From contig NZ_CP082787.1 in NCBI RefSeq assembly GCF_021462285.1, positions 3,844,001 to 3,908,000 on the forward strand: DNA of 64,000 nucleotides, given 5' to 3'. The position numbers and the translations under genes are program-made. Positions 44,323-54,306 of this stretch are shown here, one piece after another. Every line of letters starts with the position of its first letter. Positions within the stretch are counted from its first letter, which is position 1. Source of the DNA: Serratia entomophila. GTDB taxonomy: Bacteria; Pseudomonadota; Gammaproteobacteria; Enterobacterales; Enterobacteriaceae. A model generated the notes under the pieces. That model did no database searches. It saw only the letters and a list, made by a program, of their open reading frames with translations, and was not told the DNA's origin.

Positions 44323-46041
44323 ATGCGTACTAGCCAATATCTGCTCTCCACCCTGAAGGAGACACCTGCCGATGCCGAAGTGATCAGCCACCAGCTGATG
44401 CTGCGCGCCGGGATGATTCGCAAGCTGGCCTCCGGTCTTTACACCTGGCTGCCGACCGGCCTGCGCGTTCTGAAAAAGGTTGAAAACATCGTTCGCGAAG
44501 AAATGAACAATGCAAACGCGATCGAAGTTTCCATGCCGGTGGTTCAGCCCGCCGACCTGTGGCAGGAAAGTGGCCGCTGGGAACAGTACGGCCCGGAGCT
44601 GCTGCGCTTTGTCGATCGCGGCGAGCGCCCGTTCGTGCTGGGCCCAACGCATGAAGAAGTGATCACCGATCTGATCCGCAACGAGATCAGCTCGTACAAG
44701 CAGCTGCCGCTGAACTTCTTCCAGATCCAAACCAAGTTCCGCGACGAAGTGCGCCCGCGTTTCGGCGTGATGCGTTCCCGTGAGTTCCTGATGAAGGACG
44801 CCTACTCCTTCCACACCACGCAGGAATCGCTGCAGGCCACCTACGACGCGATGTACGAAGCCTACAGCAAGATCTTCAGCCGCATGGGCCTGGATTTCCG
44901 CCCGGTGCAGGCGGATACCGGTTCGATCGGCGGCAGCGCCTCACACGAATTCCAGGTGCTGGCCGACAGCGGTGAAGACGATATCGTGTTCTCCACCGGC
45001 TCCGACTTCGCCGCCAACATCGAGCTGGCCGAAGCGGTCGCCCCTGCCCAGCCGCGCGCGGCCGCCAGTGAAGAACTGCGCATCGTCGACACGCCGAACG
45101 CCAAAACCATCGCCGAGCTGGTCGAGCAATTCCAGCTGCCGGTGGAAAAAACCGTTAAGACGCTGCTGGTGCGCGCCACCGAAGACAGCGGCCACAAGCT
45201 GGTCGCCCTGCTGGTGCGCGGCGATCACGAGCTGAACGAAGTCAAAGCGGAAAAGCTGCCACAGGTTGCCGCACCGCTGACCTTCGCTACCGAAGAAGAA
45301 ATTCGCGCTATCGTTGGCGCCGGCCCGGGTTCGCTGGGCCCAGTCAACCTGCAGGTGCCGGTGGTTGCAGACCGCAGCGTGGCGGCGATGAGCGATTTTG
45401 GCGCCGGCGCCAACGTCGACGGCAAACACTACTTCGGCATCAACTGGGAGCGCGATCTGCCGCTGCCGCAGACGGCCGATATCCGTAACGTAGTGGAAGG
45501 CGACGCCAGCCCGGACGGCCAGGGCACGCTGCTGATCAAACGCGGTATCGAAGTGGGCCATATCTTCCAGCTCGGCACCAAATACTCGGAAGCGATGAAG
45601 GCCACCGTGCAAGGCGAAGACGGCCGCAACCAGCTGCTGACCATGGGCTGCTACGGCATCGGGGTAACGCGCGTGGTGGCTGCGGCCATCGAGCAGAACC
45701 ACGACGAGCGCGGCATCATCTGGCCAGACGCTATCGCGCCTTTCCAGGTCGCTATCCTGCCGATGAACATGCACAAGTCCTTCCGCGTGCAGGCGCTGGC
45801 CGAAGAGCTTTACAACACCCTGCGCTCCCACGGTATCGATGTGATCCTCGACGACCGTAAAGAGCGCCCGGGCGTAATGTTCGCGGATATGGAACTGATT
45901 GGCGTACCGCACTCTATCGTCATCGGCGACCGCAACCTCGACAGCGAAGAGATCGAATATAAAAACCGCCGCATCGGCGAGAAGCAAATGATTAAAACCG
46001 GTGAAATCGTTGATTTCCTGCTGGGGCAAATCAAGCGCTGA
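44323..46041 (+). CDS. proS: ProS, prolyl-tRNA synthetase
   Basis: A 572-residue class II synthetase, bacterial type with the insertion (editing) domain between motifs 2 and 3; E. coli ProS has 572 residues too. Motif 2 is seen around [21 protein letters not shown] and motif 3 in the [14 protein letters not shown] region. The editing domain, which removes alanine from tRNA-Pro, spans about 225-400. Start ATG 44323. A bidirectional terminator lies 12 bp after the stop. Confidence 0.97.
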   Translation: MRTSQYLLSTLKETPADAEVISHQLMLRAGMIRKLASGLYTWLPTGLRVLKKVENIVREEMNNANAIEVSMPVVQPADLWQESGRWEQYGPELLRFVDRGERPFVLGPTHEEVITDLIRNEISSYKQLPLNFFQIQTKFRDEVRPRFGVMRSREFLMKDAYSFHTTQESLQATYDAMYEAYSKIFSRMGLDFRPVQADTGSIGGSASHEFQVLADSGEDDIVFSTGSDFAANIELAEAVAPAQPRAAASEELRIVDTPNAKTIAELVEQFQLPVEKTVKTLLVRATEDSGHKLVALLVRGDHELNEVKAEKLPQVAAPLTFATEEEIRAIVGAGPGSLGPVNLQVPVVADRSVAAMSDFGAGANVDGKHYFGINWERDLPLPQTADIRNVVEGDASPDGQGTLLIKRGIEVGHIFQLGTKYSEAMKATVQGEDGRNQLLTMGCYGIGVTRVVAAAIEQNHDERGIIWPDAIAPFQVAILPMNMHKSFRVQALAEELYNTLRSHGIDVILDDRKERPGVMFADMELIGVPHSIVIGDRNLDSEEIEYKNRRIGEKQMIKTGEIVDFLLGQIKR

Positions 46042-46053
46042 TCGTCAGGCAAT

Positions 46054-46079
46054 AAAAAACCCGCCTCGGCGGGTTTTTT
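46054..46079. terminator. bidirectional terminator, proS and nlpE
   Basis: AAAAAACCCGC CTCG GCGGGTTTTTT: GC stem with A-run on one side and T-run on the other, so it can act on both strands between convergent genes. Confidence 0.92.
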
Positions 46080-46086
46080 ATGTCGG

Positions 46087-46770
46087 TTATTTGCTGTCGC
46101 AGTTTTTGCTGCGATCGAAAACAATCTTGCCGTCCGGCACCAGCGCCTTCTCGATTTGCCCCTCTTCCATCGAAGGCTGCACGCTAAAGTGCGCGTTGAA
46201 GGTCAGGAACACAGGTTCGCCCGGCGTTTTATACGCCTTGGCGTAACCCCTCTCCAGCGCGATATTGTTGTCTATCGGGAAGGTCTTGCCGGTGGCGCAG
46301 TCTTTGAACACCGCCGCATCCGCCATATAGGTATAGCTGCCTTTTAACTGCATCGGCGTTTTGGGCAACGGCTTATCGACCGGATCCAGACGGTAGTTCA
46401 GCGTAGACTCGATAGGCGCGCCGCTTTGATCCAGCATCTCCAGGCTTTTGCCCACCGGGCGGAAGTAACGCTTATCTCCCTTGCTGTCGGTCAGCACCAG
46501 CTTATCCGCGGTGCGGGCCCATTTGCCGTAATCGGCAAAGGCCTGATCGCCGTCCCTGCTGCCGCGGTAGGTTTCCTGCAGCACGAAAGTGCCGTCTTCA
46601 TCCAGGAACAGCGCGGTGTCGATACCTTCGCAATCGGCACAGGGCAACAGGCCCTGATAGCTTTGCTGCATCGGCTGCAGCGGTTGTTCCTTCGGCTGAT
46701 AATGATTGTTGCATCCCAACAACGAGAGCGCCCCTGCCGCCAAAAACAGGGCTACAGTAATTTTCTTCAC
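46087..46770 (-). CDS. nlpE: NlpE (CutF), outer-membrane lipoprotein that activates Cpx
   Basis: A 227-residue lipoprotein with lipobox LSLLGC (Cys20). The N-terminal barrel domain has the CxxC pair C44 and C47 in LPCADCEGIDT, and a second cysteine pair is near the C-terminus (KDCATGK and NCDSK). NlpE signals surface contact and defects in lipoprotein sorting to CpxA. ATG 46770; arfB lies 30 bp upstream in the same direction. Confidence 0.95.
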   Translation of the reverse strand: MKKITVALFLAAGALSLLGCNNHYQPKEQPLQPMQQSYQGLLPCADCEGIDTALFLDEDGTFVLQETYRGSRDGDQAFADYGKWARTADKLVLTDSKGDKRYFRPVGKSLEMLDQSGAPIESTLNYRLDPVDKPLPKTPMQLKGSYTYMADAAVFKDCATGKTFPIDNNIALERGYAKAYKTPGEPVFLTFNAHFSVQPSMEEGQIEKALVPDGKIVFDRSKNCDSK

Positions 46771-46800
46771 AGTTATTCTCCTACTGTGTTCATGTATTTC

Positions 46801-47214
46801 CTAAGTGCGGATCTTGCCGCGCAGCGCCTTGGTGGCACCTTTACGTACCTTGCCTTCCAAACGGCGTAATTTGGCCCCTTTGCTGGGCTTGGTCGCCTTG
46901 CGCGCTTTTTCCACCACCATAGCCTGCTGAATCAGCGCCACCAGCCGGGCCAACGCCGCTTCACGGTTAAGTTCCTGGCTGCGATATTCCTGCGCTTTGA
47001 TAATCACCACGCCGTCGGCGGTAATTAAATGGTGGTTAAAGGCCAGCAGCCTTTCTTTATAATACTCTGGCAGGCTGGAGGCCCGGATGTCAAAGCGCAA
47101 ATGGATCGCCGTTGAGGTTTTGTTCACGTGCTGGCCGCCCGCGCCCTGCGCGCGGATGGCGGTCAATTCCAGTTCATTGTCCGCTATGACTACGTTTCTT
47201 GACAGTTCCAGCAC
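46801..47214 (-). CDS. arfB: ArfB (YaeJ), ribosome-rescue peptidyl-tRNA hydrolase
   Basis: A 137-residue class I release factor-like protein. The catalytic GGQ motif is at residues 26-28 ([16 protein letters not shown]), and the Lys/Arg-rich C-terminal tail, which enters the empty mRNA channel of stalled ribosomes, is present ([20 protein letters not shown]). It hydrolyses peptidyl-tRNA in non-stop complexes. It lies 3 bp after yaeQ and is probably co-transcribed with it and nlpE. Confidence 0.96.
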   Translation of the reverse strand: MLELSRNVVIADNELELTAIRAQGAGGQHVNKTSTAIHLRFDIRASSLPEYYKERLLAFNHHLITADGVVIIKAQEYRSQELNREAALARLVALIQQAMVVEKARKATKPSKGAKLRRLEGKVRKGATKALRGKIRT

Positions 47215-47217
47215 CGG

Positions 47218-47766
47218 TCACACCTGCGCCTGTTGCCACTCGGCAAACTGGATTTCCAGACTATTCTGAGCGTCGGACAGCCAGATAGTTCCTTCCTGCA
47301 GCGTGGCCTGCAACGTCATATTGCGGCTGGCCAGCGCGGTAAGCCGTGCCAGCTGCCCGTCATCCAGAAAACGCACGCTGAGGTTCTTGTAGCCGGCCAC
47401 CTTGCTCTGCATGCTCTGCCACCAAACGTGCCCGGCGCGCTCGCCATAGGCATACAGCACCACGCGCGGCGACTGGTTGCAGGCTTTCTTGATACGCTTC
47501 TCGTCCGGCAGGCCCATTTCGATCCACATCTCCAACCCATTATGGTCGTTGCGCCGCCAAATCTCCGGCTCGTCTTCGGCGCTCAGGCCCTTGGTGAACA
47601 CCAGCCGCTCGTCGGCGTGGCAGATCCAGGCCAGCAGGCGCAGCATCATGCGTTGTTCGGTTTCGGAAGGATGCTGTGCCAGAGTCAGGGTGGCGTCGTG
47701 GTAGAAGTGACGATCCATATCAGCGATATTGACCGCGGCTTTATAAATGGTTGCTTTCAGCGCCAT
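47218..47766 (-). CDS. yaeQ: YaeQ family protein
   Basis: A 182-residue protein of the YaeQ family (E. coli YaeQ has 181). The family has a PD-(D/E)XK nuclease-like fold, and E. coli YaeQ was first noted as a multicopy suppressor in an RfaH-related phenotype, but its true role is unclear. Motifs [21 protein letters not shown] and GHVWWQ are typical. ATG 47766 is chosen from the family start [20 protein letters not shown]. Confidence 0.92.
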   Translation of the reverse strand: MALKATIYKAAVNIADMDRHFYHDATLTLAQHPSETEQRMMLRLLAWICHADERLVFTKGLSAEDEPEIWRRNDHNGLEMWIEMGLPDEKRIKKACNQSPRVVLYAYGERAGHVWWQSMQSKVAGYKNLSVRFLDDGQLARLTALASRNMTLQATLQEGTIWLSDAQNSLEIQFAEWQQAQV

Positions 47767-47911
47767 GGGTGACCTCATAATTATCAGGCGACAGTGTACT
47801 TGATCTGGCCGGTCCGCAGCCAGCGCGGCTGGCCAAAGCGCAGTGCGAAAGGCGCGCAGAGGTGCTAATAACTCCACAACAGCTGTGCTATAGTCGTCTA
47901 GGATAGGGTAA

Positions 47912-48431
<520 letters not shown>

Positions 48432-48456
48432 CCCACCGCGGTAACCCCATCCCAAC

Positions 48457-48478
48457 AGGGCAGCCCATCGGCTGCCCT
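48457..48478. terminator. hairpin between convergent rof and cytochrome c genes
   Basis: AGGGCAGCC CATC GGCTGCCCT, 9-bp perfect stem. It is 26 bp after rof and 8 bp from the cytochrome stop. T-rich sequence follows only loosely on the plus strand (CGTCATTTTA). Confidence 0.55.
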
Positions 48479-48485
48479 CGTCATT

Positions 48486-48803
48486 TTAGGGCTTCAGGCT
48501 GGCGTAATAGGCCGCCAGATCGGCAATATCCTCATCCGACAGCCCGGAAACAAAGGCTTTCATCACTTCGGCCTGGCCGCCGTTACGCTCGCCCTTTTTA
48601 TAGGCCAGCAGCGCATACTGCAGATACAGCGCGTTCTGCCCGGCCAGATTAGGGTATACCGGCGCCTTAACCTTGCCTTCCGCGCCATGACAGGCCATGC
48701 AACTGGTGGATTTATTCTTGCCGGCCACGACGTCGCCCGCCGCCATCGCAGGCAGGCTGAACAGAGCGGCGGCCAACAGCATCACACGAACTAACGTCAT
48801 CAT
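48486..48803 (-). CDS. small periplasmic class I cytochrome c
   Basis: A 105-residue single-heme cytochrome c. A signal peptide ends around residue 22 (LFSLPAMA then AGD). The heme-binding motif CMACH is at 35-39, and Met81 in QAEVMKAF is the likely sixth ligand, as in the cytochrome c4/c5-like subgroup. It could carry electrons in the periplasm to an oxidase or peroxidase; partners are not nearby. The ATG at 48803 overlaps the tilS stop by 4 bp (ATGA), which suggests coupled translation. No gene of this kind stands between tilS and rof in E. coli. Confidence 0.9.
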   Translation of the reverse strand: MMTLVRVMLLAAALFSLPAMAAGDVVAGKNKSTSCMACHGAEGKVKAPVYPNLAGQNALYLQYALLAYKKGERNGGQAEVMKAFVSGLSDEDIADLAAYYASLKP

Positions 48804-50128
48804 TGCTCCTCCCGATTATAATTTTTATCCCAGTGCAGCCGCCAGGGCTGCGCGCCCGGCTGCGCCTGGCCCGCCTCGCTGATGAATACGCCCAGCGCGG
48901 CGATCAACTGCTCGTCATAATAGATCAGCGGGATGCGCTCACGCAGCCAGGGCGCGATACCCAGCTCCTGCCACAGCTTTTTGATCGGGCGCGAATGAGC
49001 GCGACCAACGATGCGCACCGCGCCCCGAGCGCCAAAACGCACGCTGACCTGCTGCGAAGGCAGCGGCGCGCGCAGTTGCACCTCGCCTTCTCCGCTGATT
49101 AAACGGCCCAGCCCGCCGGGCAGCGTCAAAGGTTCATGACCTTGCCATGGCAGGCGAATATCGCGCAGCTCCGCCAGCAGCGGCAGCAGATACAACCGGC
49201 CGCGAAAACGACGGATTTGATAGGGCCCCGGCTGCAGCTGCGGCTCGGCGTCCGCCCGGCTGAGCGCGACCTCATCCCACAGGCGTTGCAGCTGCTCGCG
49301 CGCAGGCATGGCGACGTTATGCAAGGCAATCCAGCGGCGCAGCAGGGCAAAACGCCGCGCCGGCGAACAGCCCTGCAGGCCGTCGATCGCCAGCGACTTA
49401 TCTGCCGCCAGCAACGCCTGCAGCTGCTCCGCCAGCAGCTCATCCAACAGCTGCTCTTGCTCGGCGCACAGGCTGGCGCTGCGGGCAACGGCCGAGGCAA
49501 AGTGCGGCCAGCGCTGATTGAGCAGCGGCAACACCTGCAGCCGCAAAAAGTTGCGATCGAAGCGCGGGTCCTGATTGCTGTCGTCGTCTATCCAGGATAA
49601 TTGGTGCCGTTGCGCATAGTCCTCCAGCTGCAGGCGCGAGCAGCCCAGCAGCGGCCGCAACAGCCTATGATCGCCCAGCGCGCCGCGCGCCGCCATCGAC
49701 GACAAACCGGCCGGGCCGCTGCCGCGTTTGAGCGCCAGCAGAAAGGTTTCGCTTTGGTCGTCGAGGTGCTGAGCGGTGATCAGGGCCTCGCCGGCCTGCA
49801 GCATGGCACTGAAGGCGGCATAACGCGCGGCGCGCGCCGCCGCCTCGATGCCGCCTTCGCGGGCGTCCACCTGCACCCGCCGCACGCTCAGCGGCACCTG
49901 CCACAGCGCGCACTGCCGCTCGCAGTGTTCGGCCCAGTCGTCGGCAAAGGCGCTCAGACCATGATGCACATGCACCGCCCGCAGCTGCAGTTCAGGCCGC
50001 CGCCGGCGCAGCTGCGCCAGCAGATGCAGCAGCACGCTGGAATCCAGCCCGCCGCTGAACGCCACCAGCAGTTGCCGCTGTTCAGCCAGTTGCTCCGCAA
50101 CCTGCGTCGTTAATTGATTGATATCCAT
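48800..50128 (-). CDS. tilS: TilS, tRNA-Ile lysidine synthetase
   Basis: A 442-residue N-type ATP pyrophosphatase that converts C34 of tRNA-Ile(CAU) to lysidine, essential for reading AUA. The P-loop motif SGGLDSS is at residues 25-31; the tRNA-binding domains follow (MilS/TilS substrate-binding region around 250-310 and a C-terminal domain with [20 protein letters not shown]). ATG 50128. It overlaps the downstream cytochrome c gene by 4 bp. Confidence 0.96.
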   Translation of the reverse strand: MDINQLTTQVAEQLAEQRQLLVAFSGGLDSSVLLHLLAQLRRRRPELQLRAVHVHHGLSAFADDWAEHCERQCALWQVPLSVRRVQVDAREGGIEAAARAARYAAFSAMLQAGEALITAQHLDDQSETFLLALKRGSGPAGLSSMAARGALGDHRLLRPLLGCSRLQLEDYAQRHQLSWIDDDSNQDPRFDRNFLRLQVLPLLNQRWPHFASAVARSASLCAEQEQLLDELLAEQLQALLAADKSLAIDGLQGCSPARRFALLRRWIALHNVAMPAREQLQRLWDEVALSRADAEPQLQPGPYQIRRFRGRLYLLPLLAELRDIRLPWQGHEPLTLPGGLGRLISGEGEVQLRAPLPSQQVSVRFGARGAVRIVGRAHSRPIKKLWQELGIAPWLRERIPLIYYDEQLIAALGVFISEAGQAQPGAQPWRLHWDKNYNREEQ

Positions 50129-50168
50129 GGATAGGCTTTGTCACTTCCCCATTGCGCACGTTAACCCT

Positions 50169-50558
50169 TTATAGCTCATACAATTCCAGCGGCAGCCCAT
50201 CGGGATCGCTAAAGAAGGTGAAACGGGACTGGGTGTAGGGATCGACGCGCACCGGCTCGCACGCCACCCCGGCCGCCTGCAGATGGGCAATCGCCTGCCC
50301 GATATCCTCGACGCTGAACGCCAGGTGACGCAGCCCGCAGGCCTCGGGGTGGCTGACGCGGGCCGGCGGCGAAGGGAAAGAAAACAGTTCGATACTGTAT
50401 TGGCCGTTGAGCGCCAGATCCGCTTTCCACGAATCACGCTCTTCACGATACACTTCGCTCAACAGGGTGAAGCCGAGAATGTCGCAGTAAAAATGCTTGC
50501 TGGCGGCGTAATCGGCGCCGATGATGGCGATATGATGCACCTGGCGTAATGCCAACAT
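50169..50558 (-). CDS. yaeR: YaeR, VOC (glyoxalase-like) protein
   Basis: A 129-residue vicinal oxygen chelate protein. Metal-ligand positions of the fold can be read in HHIAIIGADY, SIELFSFP, GLRHLAFSVED and LPLELYEL. Similar to E. coli YaeR, whose substrate is unknown; a glyoxalase I-type activity is possible. It lies between ldcC and tilS in the same direction, as in E. coli. Confidence 0.92.
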   Translation of the reverse strand: MLALRQVHHIAIIGADYAASKHFYCDILGFTLLSEVYREERDSWKADLALNGQYSIELFSFPSPPARVSHPEACGLRHLAFSVEDIGQAIAHLQAAGVACEPVRVDPYTQSRFTFFSDPDGLPLELYEL

Positions 50559-50634
50559 AGGGGTTCCTCATGCGTTTTCGATAAGGCAAGGTATCCGGCG
50601 CTACCGGCAACGTCAACGGCAAAACGCCGGCGGT

Positions 50635-52770
50635 TCAGGCTTTCAGCACTTTCACCAGATAACGGCCGTCCTCCGTCAGCCTGGCGCCGTGAATATCGGT
50701 TTCAAACCCGGGGTAGCGCTCGCCTATCGAGCACAGCATCAGCAGAAAATCGAGCACCGCACGGCTTTCTTCGGTGATCATTTCCCCCGGCATCACCAGC
50801 GGCACGCCTGGCGGATAAGGCAGGATCATGTTGGCCGCCACCTTGCCCACCAGCTGATCCAGCTCGCAGGTTTCCACGTTGCCGCGCACCTGCTGCTGGA
50901 ACATCTGATGCGGCGTCAGCTTCATCTCCGGCAGCACGTCAAACGCCCGTTGCATCAGGCCTGGCAGATCGTGTTGGCAAATTAACCGGTGGATCCCAGC
51001 CGCCAGATCCTGGATGCGCATGTTACGGTAGAAGTCCGGATCCTCGGCATACAGATCCGGCAGCATGTTCTTCACCCGCAGGTTGAGATCGTAAGCACGT
51101 TTGAAATCGGTCAGCCCGCGCAGCAGGCTCATCGCCTTGGTTTTGTCGATGCCGATGCTGAACAGGAACAGCAGGTTGTAAGGCCCGGTCTTCTCCACCA
51201 CGATGCCGCGTTCATCCAGGTATTTCGCCACCAGCGCCGCCGGAATGCCGCTCTCTTCCAGCGTGCCCAGCTCATTCATGCCCGGCGTCAGGATCGTCAC
51301 CTTGATCGGATCCAGATACATGTGATCGCGGTCGGTATCGCCAAAGCCATGCCAGTTATCGTCCGGATCCAGCGGCCAGCACTGCGCCTCGTCGATTTGC
51401 TCCGGCTGCCAGATGTCGAAGAACCAGCTGTCGCTCTCCTCGCGCAGCCGCTGCACCTCGCGGCGAAAATGCAGCGCGCGCTCCACCGAACGATTGATCA
51501 GCCGCCGCCCCGGGTTGCCGCGCAGCATGGCGGCGGCGGTTTCCATCGACGCCACTATGCCGTAATTCGGCGAGGTGGTGGTGTGCATCATATAGGCTTC
51601 GTTGAAGGTGCCTTCATCGTAGTCGCCCTTGATGTGGATCATCGAAGCCTGCGAGAACGCCGCCAGCAGCTTGTGGGTCGACTGGGTCTCGTAAATCACC
51701 TTGCCGGGCGTACGCTCGCCGCTCATGCCGCTCTTGCCGTCGTAGATCGGGTGGAAATTGGTATAGGGCACCCAGGCGGAGTCGAAATGGATCGAGGGCA
51801 CATCCAGCGTCTGCTTGATGTAGTCGGTATTGTACAGCAGGCCGTCGTAGGTGGAGTTGGTGATCACCGCATGCACCGGCCAGCTGGCGTTGGCGGTGGC
51901 CGCCACCTGGGCGGCGATGCTGCTGCGGGTGAACTGGTGCTGCGGAATGCCGCCGAGAATGCCGTAGGCGTTGCGCAGCGGGCGCAGATAGACAGGCACG
52001 AGGTCGGTCATCATCAGCAGATGGCACAGTGATTTGTGGCAGTTGCGGTCAATCAATACCGTGCTGCCGGCCGGCGCCGAATACATGCCGACGATCTTGT
52101 TGGCGGTGGAGGTGCCGTTGGTCACCAGGTAGCTCTGCTCGGCGTTGAAGGTGCGCGCAATGTACTCTTCCGCCTCCAGATGCGGCCCGGTATGATCGAG
52201 CAGCGATCCCAGCTCGGTTACCGAGATAGAAACGTCGGCCTTCAGGGTGTTGGCGCCGAAGAAGTCGTAGAACAGGCAGCCCACCGGGCTTTTCTGGAAG
52301 GCGGTGCCGGCCATGTGGCCCGGCGTGCAGAAGGTATATTTGCCTTCGCGCACGTAGTTGAACAGCGCCTTGGTCAGCGGCGGCGTGATGGCGTCAATGT
52401 ACTCAGCAGTGTATTGCTGGATGCGCTGGGCGATATCGTCGGCCGCATTCAGGCCGTACTCGAAGAAGTACAGCACCATGCGCATTTCATGCAGGCTGAC
52501 GTCGAAGGTGGAATGGGTGTTGATAAAGGCATACAGCGGCAGGTATTCGTTCAGATCGTTGATTTCGCTGCACAGCTCCAGGCTGTAGTCATCCCAGTCG
52601 AAAATCACCCCGCAGATGCGCGCATTGGCTTCGATCAGCTTCAACAAATCGCCGCCGTCCTTTGGGTAGATCAGTTGAAAGCCCATTGCGGCCAGCGCGG
52701 CGTGGAGTTCGCGGATCGGCTCATCTTTGTAATACACGCCGGTCGGGCTCATGATCGCGATGATATTCAT
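50635..52770 (-). CDS. ldcC: LdcC, constitutive lysine decarboxylase
   Basis: A 711-residue fold type I PLP enzyme of the Orn/Lys/Arg decarboxylase group. An N-terminal wing domain (1-130) precedes the PLP domain; the Schiff-base lysine is K367 in ETQSTHKLLAAFSQ, and the C-terminal domain completes it. It turns lysine into cadaverine and CO2. By locus (accA-ldcC-yaeR) I call it LdcC rather than the acid-induced CadA, which normally comes with cadB. Upstream, its former boundary with accA is occupied by an IS element. Confidence 0.93.
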   Translation of the reverse strand: MNIIAIMSPTGVYYKDEPIRELHAALAAMGFQLIYPKDGGDLLKLIEANARICGVIFDWDDYSLELCSEINDLNEYLPLYAFINTHSTFDVSLHEMRMVLYFFEYGLNAADDIAQRIQQYTAEYIDAITPPLTKALFNYVREGKYTFCTPGHMAGTAFQKSPVGCLFYDFFGANTLKADVSISVTELGSLLDHTGPHLEAEEYIARTFNAEQSYLVTNGTSTANKIVGMYSAPAGSTVLIDRNCHKSLCHLLMMTDLVPVYLRPLRNAYGILGGIPQHQFTRSSIAAQVAATANASWPVHAVITNSTYDGLLYNTDYIKQTLDVPSIHFDSAWVPYTNFHPIYDGKSGMSGERTPGKVIYETQSTHKLLAAFSQASMIHIKGDYDEGTFNEAYMMHTTTSPNYGIVASMETAAAMLRGNPGRRLINRSVERALHFRREVQRLREESDSWFFDIWQPEQIDEAQCWPLDPDDNWHGFGDTDRDHMYLDPIKVTILTPGMNELGTLEESGIPAALVAKYLDERGIVVEKTGPYNLLFLFSIGIDKTKAMSLLRGLTDFKRAYDLNLRVKNMLPDLYAEDPDFYRNMRIQDLAAGIHRLICQHDLPGLMQRAFDVLPEMKLTPHQMFQQQVRGNVETCELDQLVGKVAANMILPYPPGVPLVMPGEMITEESRAVLDFLLMLCSIGERYPGFETDIHGARLTEDGRYLVKVLKA

Positions 52771-52841
52771 CGACTGCTCCTGTCAGTTAACCGCCAAGGT
52801 TCTATAACAACATGAAAATCCAGCGGTGTGTAGCCAAAAAA

Positions 52842-52855
52842 AAACCGCCCGAAGG
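52842..52855 (-). other. distal arm of the split accA terminator
   Basis: On the minus strand this holds CCTTCGGGCGGTTT followed by more T, the loop and 3' arm of a terminator whose 5' arm (AAACCGCC) is at 54280-54288. With the insertion removed, the sequence reads AAACCGCC TTCG GGCGGTTT plus T-run, a textbook intrinsic terminator for accA. Confidence 0.85.
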
Positions 52856-52856
52856 C
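52847..52856. repeat. target-site duplication, left copy
   Basis: GCCCGAAGGC here is repeated exactly at 54272-54281 on the other side of the IS element. The true duplication could be 8 to 10 bp, because the outer bases may belong to the element's ends. It is the loop region of the accA terminator. Confidence 0.85.
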
Positions 52857-52915
52857 TAACACCGATCGGTTAAGCAAAATGATCGGTTGAACGATCCGGT
52901 GGGTAGACGACAATA

Positions 52916-52945
52916 GCCTCATCAATTCTCTGATGGGGCTTTTTT
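52916..52945 (+). terminator. terminator-like hairpin at the transposase start
   Basis: GCCTCATCA ATTCTC TGATGGGGC forms a 9-bp stem (one T-G pair) followed by TTTTTT, and the transposase ATG comes directly after. The only good ribosome site, GGGG at 52935-52938, lies inside the 3' arm. It may stop outside transcription and also hide the ribosome site on transcripts that read in from outside. Confidence 0.65.
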
Positions 52946-54262
52946 ATGCTTTCAACCTGGCTTGACGATACCCAGACCTGGGCTGAACCCGTTTCACTTT
53001 CCTGTTTTCAGCGTGCCATTCCCCTTGAGTGGATTTCTCAGGTCCTTGATTCCACGAATAAAGCCAGTATCCGTAAACGTAAACTCCCCGCAGAACTCGT
53101 GGTCTGGCTGATTGTGGGCATGGGCCTGTACCGCGACCGCTCCATCACGGACGTTGTGACAAAACTCGACCTCGTCCTGAGTTCGCAGGAAGGTGAGACT
53201 CTCGCTGCCAGCTCCATTGCCCAGGCACGCCAGCGGTTGAGCGATGAACCGCTTCGGGAGCTCTTCACCCTGACGGCCAGCCACTGGACTCAACAGGAAG
53301 ATAAGGATGACCTCTGGCACGGACTGCGGCTGTTCGCCGTTGATGGCACCCTTTTTCGCACACCCGATACGCCCGAACTTGCAGACCATTTTGAGTACAT
53401 AAAGCATCGTCCGGACAGACACACTGAGTACCCGATGGTCAGGCTGTGCGCCATGATGTCGCTGCGCAGCCGGTTGATCCATGACGTGAAATTCGGGCCG
53501 GCAAATACCGGCGAAGTCAGTTACGCGAAGCAATTATCGCCGCAGGCGAAAAGCCTGACGCTGTTTGACCGCTGCTATTTATCCGCAGAGTTACTGATTA
53601 ACTGGCAACGCAGACAGAACGATGCGCACTGGCTGGTTCCCCTGAAGGGAAACACGAAATACCGTGTAGTGGAAACGTTCGGAGAAGGAGACCATCTGGT
53701 GGAGATGCAGGTCTCACCGCAGGCCCGAAAACAGGACAGCTCGCTGCCTGAATACTGGCAGGCCCGGCTAATAGAATGTGAAGATGAATCAGGCCATTAC
53801 AAAGGTTTTATCAGCTCTTTGAGCGAGCCGGAGCTGTATCCGGCAGACTCGCTGCGTTATGTGTATCAGGAGCGGTGGAGCATAGAAAATGGCTACGGAG
53901 AGCTGAAACAGTTCCAGCTGAGCACAGCGACGTTGCTGCGCAGCCAGAAAGTGAGCGGGATTTACCAGGAAATCTGGGGTCTGTTGACGGCCTATAATCT
54001 GGTCAGAATGGAGATGAGTCAGATAGCACGGGAAGCAAAAGTGCCGCCACTGCGGATAAGCTTCGTGATGGCGATGAGACTGATCCAGGATGAACTCATC
54101 TGGTGTTCACTGAGTAAACCAGGGACGATCCCGACGAAGCTGAAGAAAATGCGGGAGAATGTGAAGCAATTTATCCTGCCAGAAAAGAGAAAACGGCCCA
54201 AAAAGAGGACCGTTCGAATCTCAAAAACCCAGTATCCCGTTCACTCAAAACATCTTAAGTGA
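52946..54262 (+). CDS. IS4-family transposase
   Basis: A 438-residue DDE transposase. D133 (AVDGTLFRTPDT), D208 (LFDRCYLS) and E314 are the likely catalytic residues. The IS4 family signature Y-(2)-R-(3)-E-(6)-K is exact: Y307, R310, E314 and K321. The N-terminal region resembles E. coli InsG (IS4). Coding on the plus strand, it is antisense to accA and ldcC transcription. Codon use looks less GC-rich than in the flanking genes, in line with recent arrival. Confidence 0.95.
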   Translation: MLSTWLDDTQTWAEPVSLSCFQRAIPLEWISQVLDSTNKASIRKRKLPAELVVWLIVGMGLYRDRSITDVVTKLDLVLSSQEGETLAASSIAQARQRLSDEPLRELFTLTASHWTQQEDKDDLWHGLRLFAVDGTLFRTPDTPELADHFEYIKHRPDRHTEYPMVRLCAMMSLRSRLIHDVKFGPANTGEVSYAKQLSPQAKSLTLFDRCYLSAELLINWQRRQNDAHWLVPLKGNTKYRVVETFGEGDHLVEMQVSPQARKQDSSLPEYWQARLIECEDESGHYKGFISSLSEPELYPADSLRYVYQERWSIENGYGELKQFQLSTATLLRSQKVSGIYQEIWGLLTAYNLVRMEMSQIAREAKVPPLRISFVMAMRLIQDELIWCSLSKPGTIPTKLKKMRENVKQFILPEKRKRPKKRTVRISKTQYPVHSKHLK

Positions 54263-54271
54263 ACGGTGTTA

Positions 54272-54281
54272 GCCCGAAGGC
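54272..54281. repeat. target-site duplication, right copy
   Basis: GCCCGAAGGC, identical to 52847-52856. The flanking CGGTTT at 54281-54286 is part of the 5' arm of the accA terminator. Confidence 0.85.
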
Positions 54282-54306
54282 GGTTTCTTGCAGAGAATGA
54301 CGGAAC

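Larger units (their letters stand above)
52857..54271 (+). mobile_element. IS4-family insertion sequence, complete
   Basis: About 1415 bp. The ends form imperfect inverted repeats: TAACACCGATCGGTTAAG on the left, TAACACCGTTCACTTAAG as the complement of the right end (15 of 18 match). It is flanked by direct repeats of up to 10 bp. It carries one transposase gene of the IS4 family filling most of its length. No other cargo is seen. Element name not assigned; a search of an IS database would settle it. Both the gene and the ends look intact, so it may be active. Confidence 0.92.

Noticed and set aside
50635..52770. CadA instead of LdcC
   Set aside because: No cadB or cadC is adjacent, and the accA-yaeR position is that of ldcC. 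Sequence alone, without alignment, cannot fully exclude a CadA-like origin.
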